From the NCBI RefSeq assembly GCF_000826645.1, contig NZ_JXJP01000008.1, positions 513,501 through 577,500 on the forward strand: a stretch of 64,000 nucleotides of DNA, read 5' to 3'. Numbering within the stretch: the first letter of the stretch is position 1; each line of letters opens with the position of its first letter. A model generated the notes under the pieces. The model searched no databases and was not told the DNA's origin. It saw only the letters and a list, made by a program, of their open reading frames with translations. Position numbers and translations under genes: made by a program. Source of the stretch: Psychroserpens mesophilus. GTDB lineage: Bacteria > Bacteroidota > Bacteroidia > Flavobacteriales > Flavobacteriaceae. This document shows positions 43,134-52,715 of the stretch, one piece after another.

Positions 43134-46100
43134 GTTTTTCAATTTTTTCAACTTGTTTATTTAAACGATTAGATCTTACTTTTAGTTTATAAATATAAAC
43201 ACCTTTACCAATTTTATCTCCAAAATCGTCTCTGCCATCCCAAACAATATCTTTTGAAAGTGAACTTGTAACTTTACTTCCTCCATTTGTTTGTCCATTT
43301 AGAGTTCTTACCAATTTACCAGAAACTGTAAAGATCTGTACTGAAACGTCTAAAACATCAGGACTATTGTGATTGAACCAAAATTCGGTGTAATCAATAA
43401 ATGGGTTGGGATAATTTAAAACATTATCAATGACCAAGTCTTGGTCTTTATCAAATACGACAAATTGAATTTCGGCAGTTGATGAATTATTATAAACATC
43501 CCAAGCTTTTAGGGACAAGGTATGTAAACCTGGTTCTAAGTCTCTAAACGGATAGCTTACCTTTCCATTTTGATAATCATCAACATTGGCTTGATAATAA
43601 TCATTTAAAATAAATGGATTGGTTTCATCACCATCGATTATTGCAACAATGTCATGACCAATTCCACTAGCAGTATTAATACCGTTTTCATCAGATAATT
43701 TTGCCAAAAGCGATGGTTGTTCATTAGTAATGCCGCCAGAAACAAAATTTTCGTCATTCATAAAAAGATTAATTACAGGACCAATATTATCTTCTACTGC
43801 ATTTTCATTAATTCCACCAACTTGTATATCGAAACTGGATCCAGCTCTGTTTTCTAAAGGAAGTGTTCTCATGGTATAAAAACTCACTTTACCAGGACCC
43901 ACTGTAATACCGATATCTCTTGGAACGACAAATTCAAATTCAAACTCTCCGTTAGAAACCGTTGCCTGTCCTTTAAAAATAACCTCACCTAAAGTCTTGA
44001 AATCCATTACGATAGGCTGACCATTACTATTTTGATTATCATTATTTAAGGTTTGCCTGTCAATGTCCTTATCATAAACCGTTGCCGTTAATATGCCATT
44101 ATAATCAGCTATCAAGTTTCCTGATTCGTTTACTACTTCACCAGATAATTTTACTTTACCTAGCGCTTGCAATACATCAGTATTTTCACCAATAGGCACA
44201 TCATTAATTTTTGTTAATCTTACATCTGGTTTTGCAAAAGCTAGCTTCATTGCTGGATCACCAATAAACCAAACCAATATTTTTTGAGCGTTACTGCTAA
44301 TCGCAGGATCATTTTTTGATTGGCGTAAAGCTTCTGCAACCGATGGATATTCATTAGATCCAAAAGCAAAAAGATAAGGCTCTATTACCACATTAAATGC
44401 TTCACCTAAACTCACAAAAATTTGTCTGGTAGTGGTTACTAAACCAATAGCGCCACCTTTTGTATTCCAGTATGTAAACTCTCCTGCTGTTTGTCTTAAA
44501 GGATCATCAAACTTAGTATATTCACAGGTTACTGTTATAAATAGATTATACTTACACGCATTAGCAACTTCTTTAGAATCATTTTTATCAAAAATACGTT
44601 CAGAAGCTAAGCCGTCTTCACCACCATGACCAAAGTAATTGACCACGAGAGCACCAACATCTATAGCATCTCTTATTTCCTTATTGACTAATGGGTAACG
44701 TTGACCTGCCGAAGAAGATTCTTGAAGGAATGCATCAGAATGAATCTTTACAGCATTTAAAAACGGTTTTTCTTGAGTAATGGTATTTGCAATATCATCC
44801 GTAGTTTGCTGAAGTTCTGCTTCAAAAGGTACATCTACATCATCAGAAATCATCAAAAGATTATTTCTCCAGCTCCCAAAAGAAGCTTCCGAATAATACT
44901 CATCAATTTTGTCAACTAATTGTTTCGCCTGTTGAGGTGTACTTGCTAAAATACGACCTACAGCAATATCAGCTCTGTTTGAGGTAGACATGTCGCCTTC
45001 ATTATCATCCATCATGGCGTAAAAATCATCAGAAACAAATGAACTTGTAAGGCTAAAACTGTTATACGAAAACCAGGTAGGTACAATATTGGTATTATTA
45101 GCTATCCTGTTTTTGTAATCAAAAGATGCATCTCCAAAAAGACATAAATACTTTAATCTTTTATCTGGCGAACTTGCATTATGATAAACATATCTCACGA
45201 AATTTCTAATGCCACCGATATCTTGATTTCCAGAACTAAACTCTTTGTAAATTTGATTCAGTGTGACAACTTTAACATTTAAATTGTATTGCTGTCTGTT
45301 AATTTCGGCCAATCGTTCTGCCTGCGATAACAAATTATTAGGAGTAACAATAATGTAGTCTATATCTTGGAATTCGCCTTGATTATTTTTAAAAATAGTG
45401 CCTTTAAGGTTCTGGTTACTTACAAAGGAATTTCCATCTCTCAACGGCTGAAAAAAGTTTTGATTACCAATAGCGATATAATGTTTAAGACTACCCGAAA
45501 TTGCCTTAAATCTAAAATTTGAATCTTGGTTTTCGTTTGATATGCTCGTTACATTATATTTATCTGTAATATCCCAAACCTCTTTCACATTCGAAGCGTT
45601 AGCCAAAGCATATTCTACGATTCCATCTGAGGTTGCCACTGTATTATTTTTAAAACGCAACTGTCCACCAGTATAAGTCAGCGCTCTTGTAGCTTCAACA
45701 GAAACGTAATCTAAATATCCTAAGGATGAAGGCACGCCACTGTTGTTATATGTTATATTGACATTTACTTCAGAAGATGTTATAGGAATATTTCCTTGAT
45801 ATGCTCCTCCAGTAGCCAATATACCATCAGTTAAACCTATTGGAGAAATGGTTCCAACATCTGCTGAATTTACTTTGATTTGCATGGAGGTTTGCACATC
45901 AGATATCGCAGCTACATAAACCTTAACTTTTGCTGGCTCAGTAGTAACAACATTTGGAAAACTGAACGTAAATGTTTTTTCGTTATCAATATCAAAACGA
46001 TCTCCGAACCATCGTCTTCCTAATTTACCTATGTTAAACTCGTCAACCTCATGAAATCTATAATCTTGAAATGTATCAATTGTATAGTCTGGGTTTTGAT

Positions 46101-46968
46101 TAGGTTGGATTGCTGTTTCGATACGTTTTCCGTAAGAGCCTCCAAAATTAACATAGTAATTAGCTCTATTAGTGTAAGGATTAATATTGGTGTTAATCTC
46201 TCCATTTTCAACATTACCTGTTGGTCCTTCAGCATAAAATAAGATATAATCTTCATCATTAAATACACCGTCATTTTCGCCAACAAACTTAATTGCATTT
46301 TCGGTAAGGTCTATTGGGTAAAATGCATTATTTGGCATTGGTAGCATGGCACCACCATTTCCGTAAATTTTGATAGTTCTCGGATCTACATCAGTGTTAA
46401 CACCAATATCTTGTAAAAAACTTTTAGTTATTTTAAAAACACCTGAATTCTCAACATAAAAGCGTCTCCAACTACCAGAGTTCAAAACAGAATTGACAAT
46501 TTCCTGACTATTAGATGCACTTCTGTTAGATGATGAAGCTAAAGAATAATTTATTGTGAATGATGTAATCTTTTTAAATATTCCGTTGTCATTAATAATC
46601 GGACTAACCTTAAGAAAAGCATATGATTTATTTCTATCAATAGAATTAGATAACTTTGCTTTAATAGAATTTGGTATTAAATCTTTCGATAACGCTTTTA
46701 GCTCGCTAACTGAGATAACTTCATACGAAATATTAGACACAATAAGAGAGTTCTCATTTAGTAATGTATTGGTTTCCCATTGAGACACAAAATGTAAACC
46801 TTCTGAATCGCTGTAGTTATAATTTTCCTTATTGAATCCAGGCAATTCAAATTGATAAGAAGAAGTTTCTAGTGTTCTTGTACCATCCCATTGAATTACA
46901 AATTGTCTTTGTTGAGTAAAAGCGAATGTACTGCACAAGATAAAAGAAATAAATAACAGTTTTTTCAT
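43120..46968 (-). CDS. porU: Type IX secretion sortase PorU
   Basis: A 1282-residue gingipain-type (C25) protease that cleaves the sorting domain from type IX cargo and attaches the mature protein to the surface. The catalytic dyad is H781 in NYFGHGGEDGL and C815 in ITVTCEYTKFDDP. A signal peptide (MKKLLFISFILCSTFAF) is followed by a long beta-rich N-terminal region, and a C-terminal domain ends in YPNPFIDYTEFWF and KGVYIYKLKV, like a sorting domain retained by PorU. It is upstream of porV. Its promoter lies in the divergent region shared with gldJ. Confidence 0.96.
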   Translation of the reverse strand: MKKLLFISFILCSTFAFTQQRQFVIQWDGTRTLETSSYQFELPGFNKENYNYSDSEGLHFVSQWETNTLLNENSLIVSNISYEVISVSELKALSKDLIPNSIKAKLSNSIDRNKSYAFLKVSPIINDNGIFKKITSFTINYSLASSSNRSASNSQEIVNSVLNSGSWRRFYVENSGVFKITKSFLQDIGVNTDVDPRTIKIYGNGGAMLPMPNNAFYPIDLTENAIKFVGENDGVFNDEDYILFYAEGPTGNVENGEINTNINPYTNRANYYVNFGGSYGKRIETAIQPNQNPDYTIDTFQDYRFHEVDEFNIGKLGRRWFGDRFDIDNEKTFTFSFPNVVTTEPAKVKVYVAAISDVQTSMQIKVNSADVGTISPIGLTDGILATGGAYQGNIPITSSEVNVNITYNNSGVPSSLGYLDYVSVEATRALTYTGGQLRFKNNTVATSDGIVEYALANASNVKEVWDITDKYNVTSISNENQDSNFRFKAISGSLKHYIAIGNQNFFQPLRDGNSFVSNQNLKGTIFKNNQGEFQDIDYIIVTPNNLLSQAERLAEINRQQYNLNVKVVTLNQIYKEFSSGNQDIGGIRNFVRYVYHNASSPDKRLKYLCLFGDASFDYKNRIANNTNIVPTWFSYNSFSLTSSFVSDDFYAMMDDNEGDMSTSNRADIAVGRILASTPQQAKQLVDKIDEYYSEASFGSWRNNLLMISDDVDVPFEAELQQTTDDIANTITQEKPFLNAVKIHSDAFLQESSSAGQRYPLVNKEIRDAIDVGALVVNYFGHGGEDGLASERIFDKNDSKEVANACKYNLFITVTCEYTKFDDPLRQTAGEFTYWNTKGGAIGLVTTTRQIFVSLGEAFNVVIEPYLFAFGSNEYPSVAEALRQSKNDPAISSNAQKILVWFIGDPAMKLAFAKPDVRLTKINDVPIGENTDVLQALGKVKLSGEVVNESGNLIADYNGILTATVYDKDIDRQTLNNDNQNSNGQPIVMDFKTLGEVIFKGQATVSNGEFEFEFVVPRDIGITVGPGKVSFYTMRTLPLENRAGSSFDIQVGGINENAVEDNIGPVINLFMNDENFVSGGITNEQPSLLAKLSDENGINTASGIGHDIVAIIDGDETNPFILNDYYQANVDDYQNGKVSYPFRDLEPGLHTLSLKAWDVYNNSSTAEIQFVVFDKDQDLVIDNVLNYPNPFIDYTEFWFNHNSPDVLDVSVQIFTVSGKLVRTLNGQTNGGSKVTSSLSKDIVWDGRDDFGDKIGKGVYIYKLKVRSNRLNKQVEKIEKLVIL

Positions 46969-47021
46969 AGTATAAATAACGACTATAATATCATGTTATT
47001 ATAGTGTTTCAATTTTTTATT

Positions 47022-47051
47022 CAAAATTACAACAATATTTGATTTAACCAA
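47022..47051 (-). promoter_or_regulatory. Predicted promoter of porU
   Basis: On the minus strand, TTG (47049-47051), a 19-base spacer and TAATTTTG (47022-47029) fit the Bacteroidota promoter consensus, about 55 bases before the porU ATG. Confidence 0.65.
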
Positions 47052-47157
47052 CCGTTATTAAAGTCAAAATACATCGATTAACTGAGTAAAAGTCCGTTAT
47101 ATTGCATAAAAAACAGGATGAAATGCAACTTTTTTTAAATCTATTTGCCAAAAAATG

Positions 47158-47187
47158 TTGTTAATTTACCTTTAATTGCTATATTGC
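47158..47187 (+). promoter_or_regulatory. Predicted promoter of gldJ
   Basis: TTG (47158-47160), a 19-base spacer and TATATTGC (47180-47187) resemble the Bacteroidota promoter, about 33 bases before the gldJ ATG; the -7 box departs from TAnnTTTG at its end. Confidence 0.5.
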
Positions 47188-47219
47188 GTCTCTAAAATTT
47201 AATTAGCTTACTTAAAAGT

Positions 47220-48908
47220 ATGGATATGAAAAACGTCTTAAACCTAAGGATACTATTAGCCCTAATGATATCTTTAACAATTGTTGGTTGTAGCAGAAAC
47301 TCTTCAGACAAGAACAGTTCAAGAGCCACAGGATGGAAAATTAATGACAAAAATGGTGGTTTTCAATACAATGACAAATTCCAAGAACAAGAAACAAGTC
47401 CTGGTTTAGTTTTTATTGAAGGTGGAACGTTTACAATGGGTAAAGTTCAAGATGATGTTATGCATGATTGGAACAATACACCTAACCAACAACATGTGCA
47501 GTCCTTTTACATGGATGAAACAGAAGTCACAAACAAGATGTACACAGAATATCTTGATTATATCAAAAGAGTTTATCCTCCAGAAGAAGATAACTACAGA
47601 TTAATTTATCAAGGTGCTTTACCTGACACTTTAGTATGGAGAAACAGATTAGGATACGCCGAAATGATGACAGAAAATTATTTACGTCATCCTGGCTACG
47701 GAGAATATCCTGTAGTTGGCGTAAGCTGGATTCAAGCTGTAGAGTTTGCTAATTGGAGAACTGACAGAGTGAATGAACTTTATCTTGAAAACGCAGGTTA
47801 CATTGAAAGAGACGCAAAATTAACTGCTAGTGCTGATAGTAATTTTAATACCGATACGTATTTAAATGCTCCAACTTTAACTTATGGAGGAAATGACAGT
47901 ATTATAAATCCGGAAAAATCTAGAAAAAGAGTCCAAGTTACTGCGGCTGGAGACACTATAAATAACTATGCCAGAAGAGAATCTGGTATTATTTCTCCTG
48001 ATTATAGACTTCCAACGGAAGCAGAATGGGAATATGCTGCCTTAGGAATGAGTGAATTAAGGAGTTTTAATGTGTATAGAGGTCGTAAAAAATATCCATG
48101 GGATGGTCAGTATACACGTTCAGGTAAAAGAAAAACCAAAGGTGATCAATTAGCAAACTTTAAACAAGGTAAAGGTGATTATGGTGGAATTGCAGGTTGG
48201 TCAGACGATGGTGCTGATATTACTGCACAGGTAATGAGCTACGAACCAAATGATTACGGTTTATATGATATGGCTGGAAATGTTGCAGAATGGGTTGCCG
48301 ATGTGTATCGACCAATTGTTGATGATGAATTTAGTGACTTTAACTATTACAGAGGTAACGTGTACACTAAAAACGCAATTAATGAAGATGGAACTGTAAA
48401 AGTTGTAACTCCAGATGAAATTGTATTTGATACATTAAGTAACGGTCAAGTAGTTGCCAGAAATTTACCTGGTGAAATATTACAAGTTCCTGTTGACGAA
48501 GATGAAACATACTTAAGAACAAACTTCGACAGAAGTGATAACAGAAACTTTAGAGATGGAGATGCAAGATCGTCTAGAAGTTACGCAACAGATTTTGATG
48601 AAGAAGAAGATGGTGTAGATGCAGAAGCGGCTATGACAAGAAAAATGTATAATTCTCCGAAACATAACATTCAAAGAGATTCTACAGGACAAGTAATTAA
48701 AGAATATGACACTTCAAACCAAAGAACGTCAATGATTAATGATGAAGTAAGAGTTTACAAAGGTGGATCTTGGAGAGATAGAGCATATTGGATTGATCCT
48801 GCACAACGTCGATATTTCCCACAAGATATGGCTACAGATTACATTGGATTTAGATGTGCAATGTCTAGAGTAGGTTCAAAATCCCAAGGCGGAAAGAAAC
48901 GAAATTAA
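47220..48908 (+). CDS. gldJ: Gliding motility lipoprotein GldJ
   Basis: A 562-residue lipoprotein with signal MDMKNVLNLRILLALMISLTIVGC (lipidated Cys24). The FGE-sulfatase (SUMF1) fold is visible: GLVFIEGGTFTMGKVQDD near the start, GVSWIQAVEFANWRT, YRLPTEAEWEYAALG, YDMAGNVAEWVADVYRP and YKGGSWRDRAYW / YIGFRCAMS at the end. GldJ and GldK are outer-membrane components of the type IX/gliding machinery; the shorter N-terminal form and sequence fit GldJ. The protein is divergent from porU. A terminator follows before murF. Confidence 0.95.
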   Translation: MDMKNVLNLRILLALMISLTIVGCSRNSSDKNSSRATGWKINDKNGGFQYNDKFQEQETSPGLVFIEGGTFTMGKVQDDVMHDWNNTPNQQHVQSFYMDETEVTNKMYTEYLDYIKRVYPPEEDNYRLIYQGALPDTLVWRNRLGYAEMMTENYLRHPGYGEYPVVGVSWIQAVEFANWRTDRVNELYLENAGYIERDAKLTASADSNFNTDTYLNAPTLTYGGNDSIINPEKSRKRVQVTAAGDTINNYARRESGIISPDYRLPTEAEWEYAALGMSELRSFNVYRGRKKYPWDGQYTRSGKRKTKGDQLANFKQGKGDYGGIAGWSDDGADITAQVMSYEPNDYGLYDMAGNVAEWVADVYRPIVDDEFSDFNYYRGNVYTKNAINEDGTVKVVTPDEIVFDTLSNGQVVARNLPGEILQVPVDEDETYLRTNFDRSDNRNFRDGDARSSRSYATDFDEEEDGVDAEAAMTRKMYNSPKHNIQRDSTGQVIKEYDTSNQRTSMINDEVRVYKGGSWRDRAYWIDPAQRRYFPQDMATDYIGFRCAMSRVGSKSQGGKKRN

Positions 48909-48929
48909 TATATCTATTTATTACAAATA

Positions 48930-48963
48930 AAAAAGTCCTAACTATAAACGTTAGGACTTTTTT
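48930..48963 (+). terminator. Terminator between gldJ and murF
   Basis: Arms AAAGTCCTAAC (48932-48942) and GTTAGGACTTT (48950-48960), then a T-run; murF begins 16 bases after it, so murF probably has another start of transcription or is expressed by readthrough. Confidence 0.85.
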
Positions 48964-48978
48964 ATTTAAATTTATTTT

Positions 48979-50244
48979 ATGACAATAGAACAAATTTATA
49001 AGGCATTTTTGGAGTGCGACTCCATATCTACAGATACAAGAAAAATTAATTCCGGCTGCATGTTTTTTGCTTTAAAAGGAGATAATTTTAATGGAAATAT
49101 GTTTGCTTTAGAAGCTTTAAAAAAAGGAGCTAGTTATGTGATTATTGACGAAAAACAGTATGCAAAACATGACCATTGTATTTTGGTTGAAAATGTATTA
49201 CATACTCTTCAAGCATTAGCCACTCACCATAGAAAGAAATTGGACATACCAATCATAGCTCTAACAGGCAGTAATGGCAAAACCACCACCAAAGAATTGA
49301 TAAATGCAGTTTTATCTACTACTTATAAAACCTCTGCTACCAAAGGAAATTTAAATAACCATATTGGAGTACCTCTAACCCTTTTAGAGTTTAAAGCTGA
49401 TACTGAAATTGGCATAGTTGAAATGGGAGCAAATCATCAAAAAGAAATAGAATTTCTATCCAATATAGCACTTCCAGACTACGGATTGATCACTAATTTT
49501 GGAAAAGCACATTTAGAGGGCTTCGGAGGCATTGAAGGTGTTATTAAAGGGAAATCAGAATTATACGACCATCTTAAATCACATCAAAAAACTATTTTTG
49601 TTAACGATAATGATCAAACTCAGATAGAACAAATCGGTAATTACAAAAAAGTTATTCGTTTTGGCTCTAATATGAAAATGTTAAGCGCACAACCTTTCGT
49701 AGTATTGCAATTTAATAAGATAAAAATTGTAACCCATTTAACTGGAGCCTATAATTACAACAACATAGCTGTAGCCATTGCTGTAGGAGGATATTTTAAA
49801 GTAGATGATGATTCCATCTCAAAAACAATTGCAAATTATATCCCTTCAAATAATCGTTCTCAGATTATAGAAAAAGGATCAAATCAAATTATTTTAGATG
49901 CTTACAATGCTAATCCAACAAGTATGATGGCTGCATTGGATAATTTTGGAAATTTAAACAGTTCTGAAAAAGTAGCCATTCTTGGAGATATGTTTGAATT
50001 AGGAGAAGCGTCTCATATGGAACATCAATCCATTTCAGATTATTCACAGAAGTTTGACATCAATAATATTTTCTTAGTGGGAAAGCTCTTTTTTGAAACG
50101 GTGAATCATTCAGATAAAATAAAACGTTTTAAGTCTTTTGAAGACTTAAAAACAGAATTAGCGAACAATCCGTTAAATAATAAATATCTACTTATTAAAG
50201 GCTCTAGAGGCATGGCATTGGAAAGAGTATTGGATGTATTATAA
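48979..50244 (+). CDS. murF: UDP-N-acetylmuramoyl-tripeptide--D-alanyl-D-alanine ligase
   Basis: A 421-residue Mur ligase adding D-Ala-D-Ala to the peptidoglycan precursor in the cytoplasm. The ATP loop is LTGSNGKTTTKELI at about residue 95, the second motif is IVEMGANHQKEIEFLS, and further motifs are LILDAYNANPTSMMAAL and AILGDMFELGEASHMEH, the typical order N-domain, central ATPase, C-domain. It is unusually isolated: other mur genes are not in the window. The terminator of gldJ is close upstream. Confidence 0.96.
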   Translation: MTIEQIYKAFLECDSISTDTRKINSGCMFFALKGDNFNGNMFALEALKKGASYVIIDEKQYAKHDHCILVENVLHTLQALATHHRKKLDIPIIALTGSNGKTTTKELINAVLSTTYKTSATKGNLNNHIGVPLTLLEFKADTEIGIVEMGANHQKEIEFLSNIALPDYGLITNFGKAHLEGFGGIEGVIKGKSELYDHLKSHQKTIFVNDNDQTQIEQIGNYKKVIRFGSNMKMLSAQPFVVLQFNKIKIVTHLTGAYNYNNIAVAIAVGGYFKVDDDSISKTIANYIPSNNRSQIIEKGSNQIILDAYNANPTSMMAALDNFGNLNSSEKVAILGDMFELGEASHMEHQSISDYSQKFDINNIFLVGKLFFETVNHSDKIKRFKSFEDLKTELANNPLNNKYLLIKGSRGMALERVLDVL

Positions 50245-50307
50245 GTGTAATTGAATTTGCCTTTTTAAACCTCCTTGATGAGAATATTTTAACTTTTATA
50301 AATAAAA

Positions 50308-50331
50308 AAATCCATACTTTAATATGGATTT
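50308..50331. terminator. Terminator between murF and tRNA-Val(GAC)
   Basis: Arms AAATCCATA (50308-50316) and TATGGATTT (50323-50331) with A and T flanks; it can end murF on the plus strand and the tRNA transcript on the minus strand. Confidence 0.75.
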
Positions 50332-50342
50332 CAAATTTCATG

Positions 50343-50417
50343 TGGGTCATACTGGATTCGAACCAGTGACTTCTACCCTGTCAAGGTAACACTCTGAACC
50401 AACTGAGTTAATGACCC
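50343..50417 (-). tRNA. tRNA-Val (anticodon GAC)
   Basis: On the minus strand the cloverleaf has acceptor GGGTCAT/ATGACCC, D arm with AACTCAGTTGG, anticodon stem TTACC/GGTAG with loop TTGACAG (anticodon GAC), and T arm ACTGG-TTCGAAT-CCAGT. The 3' CCA is not encoded. 75 bases. Confidence 0.95.
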
Positions 50418-50431
50418 TATTCAATAAAACT

Positions 50432-50462
50432 AAAAAAGTTCGCATATGATGCGAACTTTTTT
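50432..50462. terminator. Terminator-like hairpin between the two tRNA-Val genes
   Basis: A perfect 14-base stem, AAAAAAGTTCGCAT (50432-50445) and ATGCGAACTTTTTT (50449-50462), with loop ATG. It has the full form of a rho-independent terminator on either strand, yet lies between two same-direction tRNA genes. Confidence 0.8.
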
Positions 50463-50469
50463 GTAGTTG

Positions 50470-50544
50470 TGGGCGCGAAGGGATTCGAACCCCTGACCCC
50501 TTGGGTGTAAACCAAGTGCTCTGAACCAACTGAGCTACGCGCCC
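50470..50544 (-). tRNA. tRNA-Val (anticodon TAC)
   Basis: On the minus strand the cloverleaf has acceptor GGGCGCG/CGCGCCC, D arm GCTCAGTTGGTT...GAGC, anticodon stem CTTGG/CCAAG with loop TTTACAC (anticodon TAC), and T arm around GGGG-TTCGAAT-CCCTT. No CCA is encoded. It is upstream of the other tRNA-Val in transcription order. Confidence 0.95.
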
Positions 50545-50606
50545 TTATTATTGGACTGCAAATATAGTCTAGATTTTTAATTAGCAAAAGCTTTTTATAA
50601 AAAAAA

Positions 50607-51830
50607 TTAAATTATTTCTGCTACAACAAAAGTACTTCCTCCAACATAAATCAAATCTTCTGCTTTTGAGTTTTGCTTAGCAGAATTAAGTGCTTCATTT
50701 ACCGTCATATAACACTGACCTTTAAAGCCATTGTTTTCAAATTTTTCTCTTAGCTTATTTACATCCATTCCTCTTGGAATATCAGGTTTACAAAAATAAT
50801 ACCTTGCGTCTATTGGCAAAATAGGCAATATAGAATCCAAGTCTTTATCATTTACTACTCCAAAAACCATATGAAGCGCATCAAATTTCTCTTCTCCTAA
50901 TTGTCTCATCACATAAGTCAGTCCTTCTTTATTGTGAGCAGTATCACATATAATTTTAGGTTGTTCTTGTAACACTTGCCAACGACCTTTTAAAGTTGTG
51001 TTTTTTGTAACATTTTTTAAGCCTTGGATTAATTCATTATCAGAGATTTTAAATCTCTTTTGAGTATTTAAGACTTTTATAGATTGTACAACCGTTTTAA
51101 TGTTGTGTTTTTGATAACTTCCTTTTAAATCACTTTTAAAATTTTGTGTTACTAACTGATCAGCAAAATAAATTTCTGAAGCATTTTTTTTTGCTGTATT
51201 AATAAATACATCTTTAGTTTCTTTCTGTGTTTCTCCTATGACCACAGGAATATTAGGCTTTATAATTCCCGCTTTTTCTGAAGCGATAGCTTGATAAGTA
51301 GTTCCTAAAAATTGGGTGTGATCAAAACCAATATTTGTAATTACTGAAACTTCCGGAGTAATAATGTTTGTTGAGTCTAACCGACCTCCTAAACCAACTT
51401 CAATTATAGCAATATCAACCTTTTGCTTAGAAAAATAATCGAAAGCCATACCAACAGTCATTTCAAAAAAGGACAATTCATTTTGTTTAAAAAAAGACAA
51501 GTTTCTTTTGATAAATCCGATAACAAACTGCTTACTGACTTCTTTGCCATTAATTTTAATACGTTCTCTAAAATCTTTTAAATGTGGAGACGTGTAAAGT
51601 CCAACTTTGTATCCAGCCTCCTGAAGTACCGAAGCCAGCATATGACTTGTAGAGCCTTTGCCATTAGTTCCTGCAATATGTATGCTTTTAAAAAAACGTT
51701 GAGGATGATTTAAATGCTTAGCTAAAAGAAGAGTATTTGACAAATCGACTTTATATGCAGATTTACCTTGATGTTGGTACATAGGCAACTGCTTGAACAT
51801 CCAATTTACAGTCTCTTGATAGTTCATCAA
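50607..51830 (-). CDS. folC: Folylpolyglutamate synthase / dihydrofolate synthase
   Basis: A 407-residue Mur-ligase-type enzyme that adds glutamate to dihydropteroate or folates. The ATP loop is IHIAGTNGKGSTSHMLASVL at about residue 48, followed by YTSPHLKDFRERI, the EVGLGGRLDSTN motif and NIGFDHTQFLG, all family hallmarks, and the C-terminal domain has ICDTAHNKEG. The start overlaps the tonB stop by four bases, so it is part of the exbB-exbD-tonB transcript, an unexpected companion. The start is the ATG at 51828-51830 or the one just after it. Confidence 0.95.
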   Translation of the reverse strand: MMNYQETVNWMFKQLPMYQHQGKSAYKVDLSNTLLLAKHLNHPQRFFKSIHIAGTNGKGSTSHMLASVLQEAGYKVGLYTSPHLKDFRERIKINGKEVSKQFVIGFIKRNLSFFKQNELSFFEMTVGMAFDYFSKQKVDIAIIEVGLGGRLDSTNIITPEVSVITNIGFDHTQFLGTTYQAIASEKAGIIKPNIPVVIGETQKETKDVFINTAKKNASEIYFADQLVTQNFKSDLKGSYQKHNIKTVVQSIKVLNTQKRFKISDNELIQGLKNVTKNTTLKGRWQVLQEQPKIICDTAHNKEGLTYVMRQLGEEKFDALHMVFGVVNDKDLDSILPILPIDARYYFCKPDIPRGMDVNKLREKFENNGFKGQCYMTVNEALNSAKQNSKAEDLIYVGGSTFVVAEII

Positions 51831-52681
51831 TTTGTAGGTGTAAAGTTGACACTTACTTTACCGTATTGTCGAGTAGGAGCTTTGGAGTCTGCTGGCCATT
51901 TATAGGACATCGCGATTTTTTTTGCTTGAGCTTTCAAACAAGATGTTGCATTATTACTTCCTTTAACACCTGGAGTAGCCTCAATAACTTGACCGTTACG
52001 GTTTACAACAATATCAACAACTATTAAACCATATTCGTTTTCGCAACCATCATAAAGGATATAATTAGGTGTTCCTCTTCCATTTAAACCATAGCCTACA
52101 CCTCCATTTCCCGAACCTGGAGTGCCTTTATAAGGTGCATACGGACTTCCATCTAAATCACCTTTATCTCCAGGACCATCACCTGGACCTTCACCATCTT
52201 TTGTAGGTCCATCAGATTTAGTAACGCCTCCAATAAGTGCATCGAGTTTATCCTTTTTCTCTTGTTCCTCCTTAGCTTTACGTTCTTCTTCAGCTTGTTT
52301 TATTTGCTTAAGACGCTCAGCTTCAGCTTTGACTTTTGCCTCAGCATCTTTTGCTTTTTTAATAGCTATCGCTTCAGCAGATTCATTAGTTAATACATCT
52401 TCAGATTTACTATTAGATGCTGTGGTTTTTTCGGGCTGAGCTTTATCTGCTTGAGTATCTTCTTTCGAGATATCTTTTGTAGGTCTTGATTTTATAGGTT
52501 CAGTAGGTTGAATGTTTCCTGAACCAACTGGAGAATTTCCAAAATTAATTGCAACACCATATTCTTCTGGTGGATCCATATATGGAGGACCAACCACAAA
52601 CAATAATAATACAAGAATTACAACAATAAGTGCTGTAATTTTTGCTGAATTACGTTCGTGTTTTGTTTTTAGGTATTTCAT
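51827..52681 (-). CDS. tonB: Energy transducer TonB family protein
   Basis: A 284-residue protein with an N-terminal inner-membrane helix (ITALIVVILVLLLFVVGPPY), a long charged, Lys/Glu/Ala-rich coiled-coil stretch (about 95-150) and a Gly-rich region, then a C-terminal TonB-like domain (GLIVVDIVVNRNGQVIEATP and SCLKAQAKKIAMSYKW). TonB carries proton-motive energy from ExbB-ExbD to outer-membrane receptors. It is downstream of exbD by 34 bases and overlaps folC by four. Its exact receptors are not known; TonB-type proteins of this length may also serve TolA-like roles. Confidence 0.9.
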   Translation of the reverse strand: MKYLKTKHERNSAKITALIVVILVLLLFVVGPPYMDPPEEYGVAINFGNSPVGSGNIQPTEPIKSRPTKDISKEDTQADKAQPEKTTASNSKSEDVLTNESAEAIAIKKAKDAEAKVKAEAERLKQIKQAEEERKAKEEQEKKDKLDALIGGVTKSDGPTKDGEGPGDGPGDKGDLDGSPYAPYKGTPGSGNGGVGYGLNGRGTPNYILYDGCENEYGLIVVDIVVNRNGQVIEATPGVKGSNNATSCLKAQAKKIAMSYKWPADSKAPTRQYGKVSVNFTPTN

Positions 52682-52715
52682 AGAGTTCCTACTGCAAACT
52701 TTATTCCGAAAAAAA

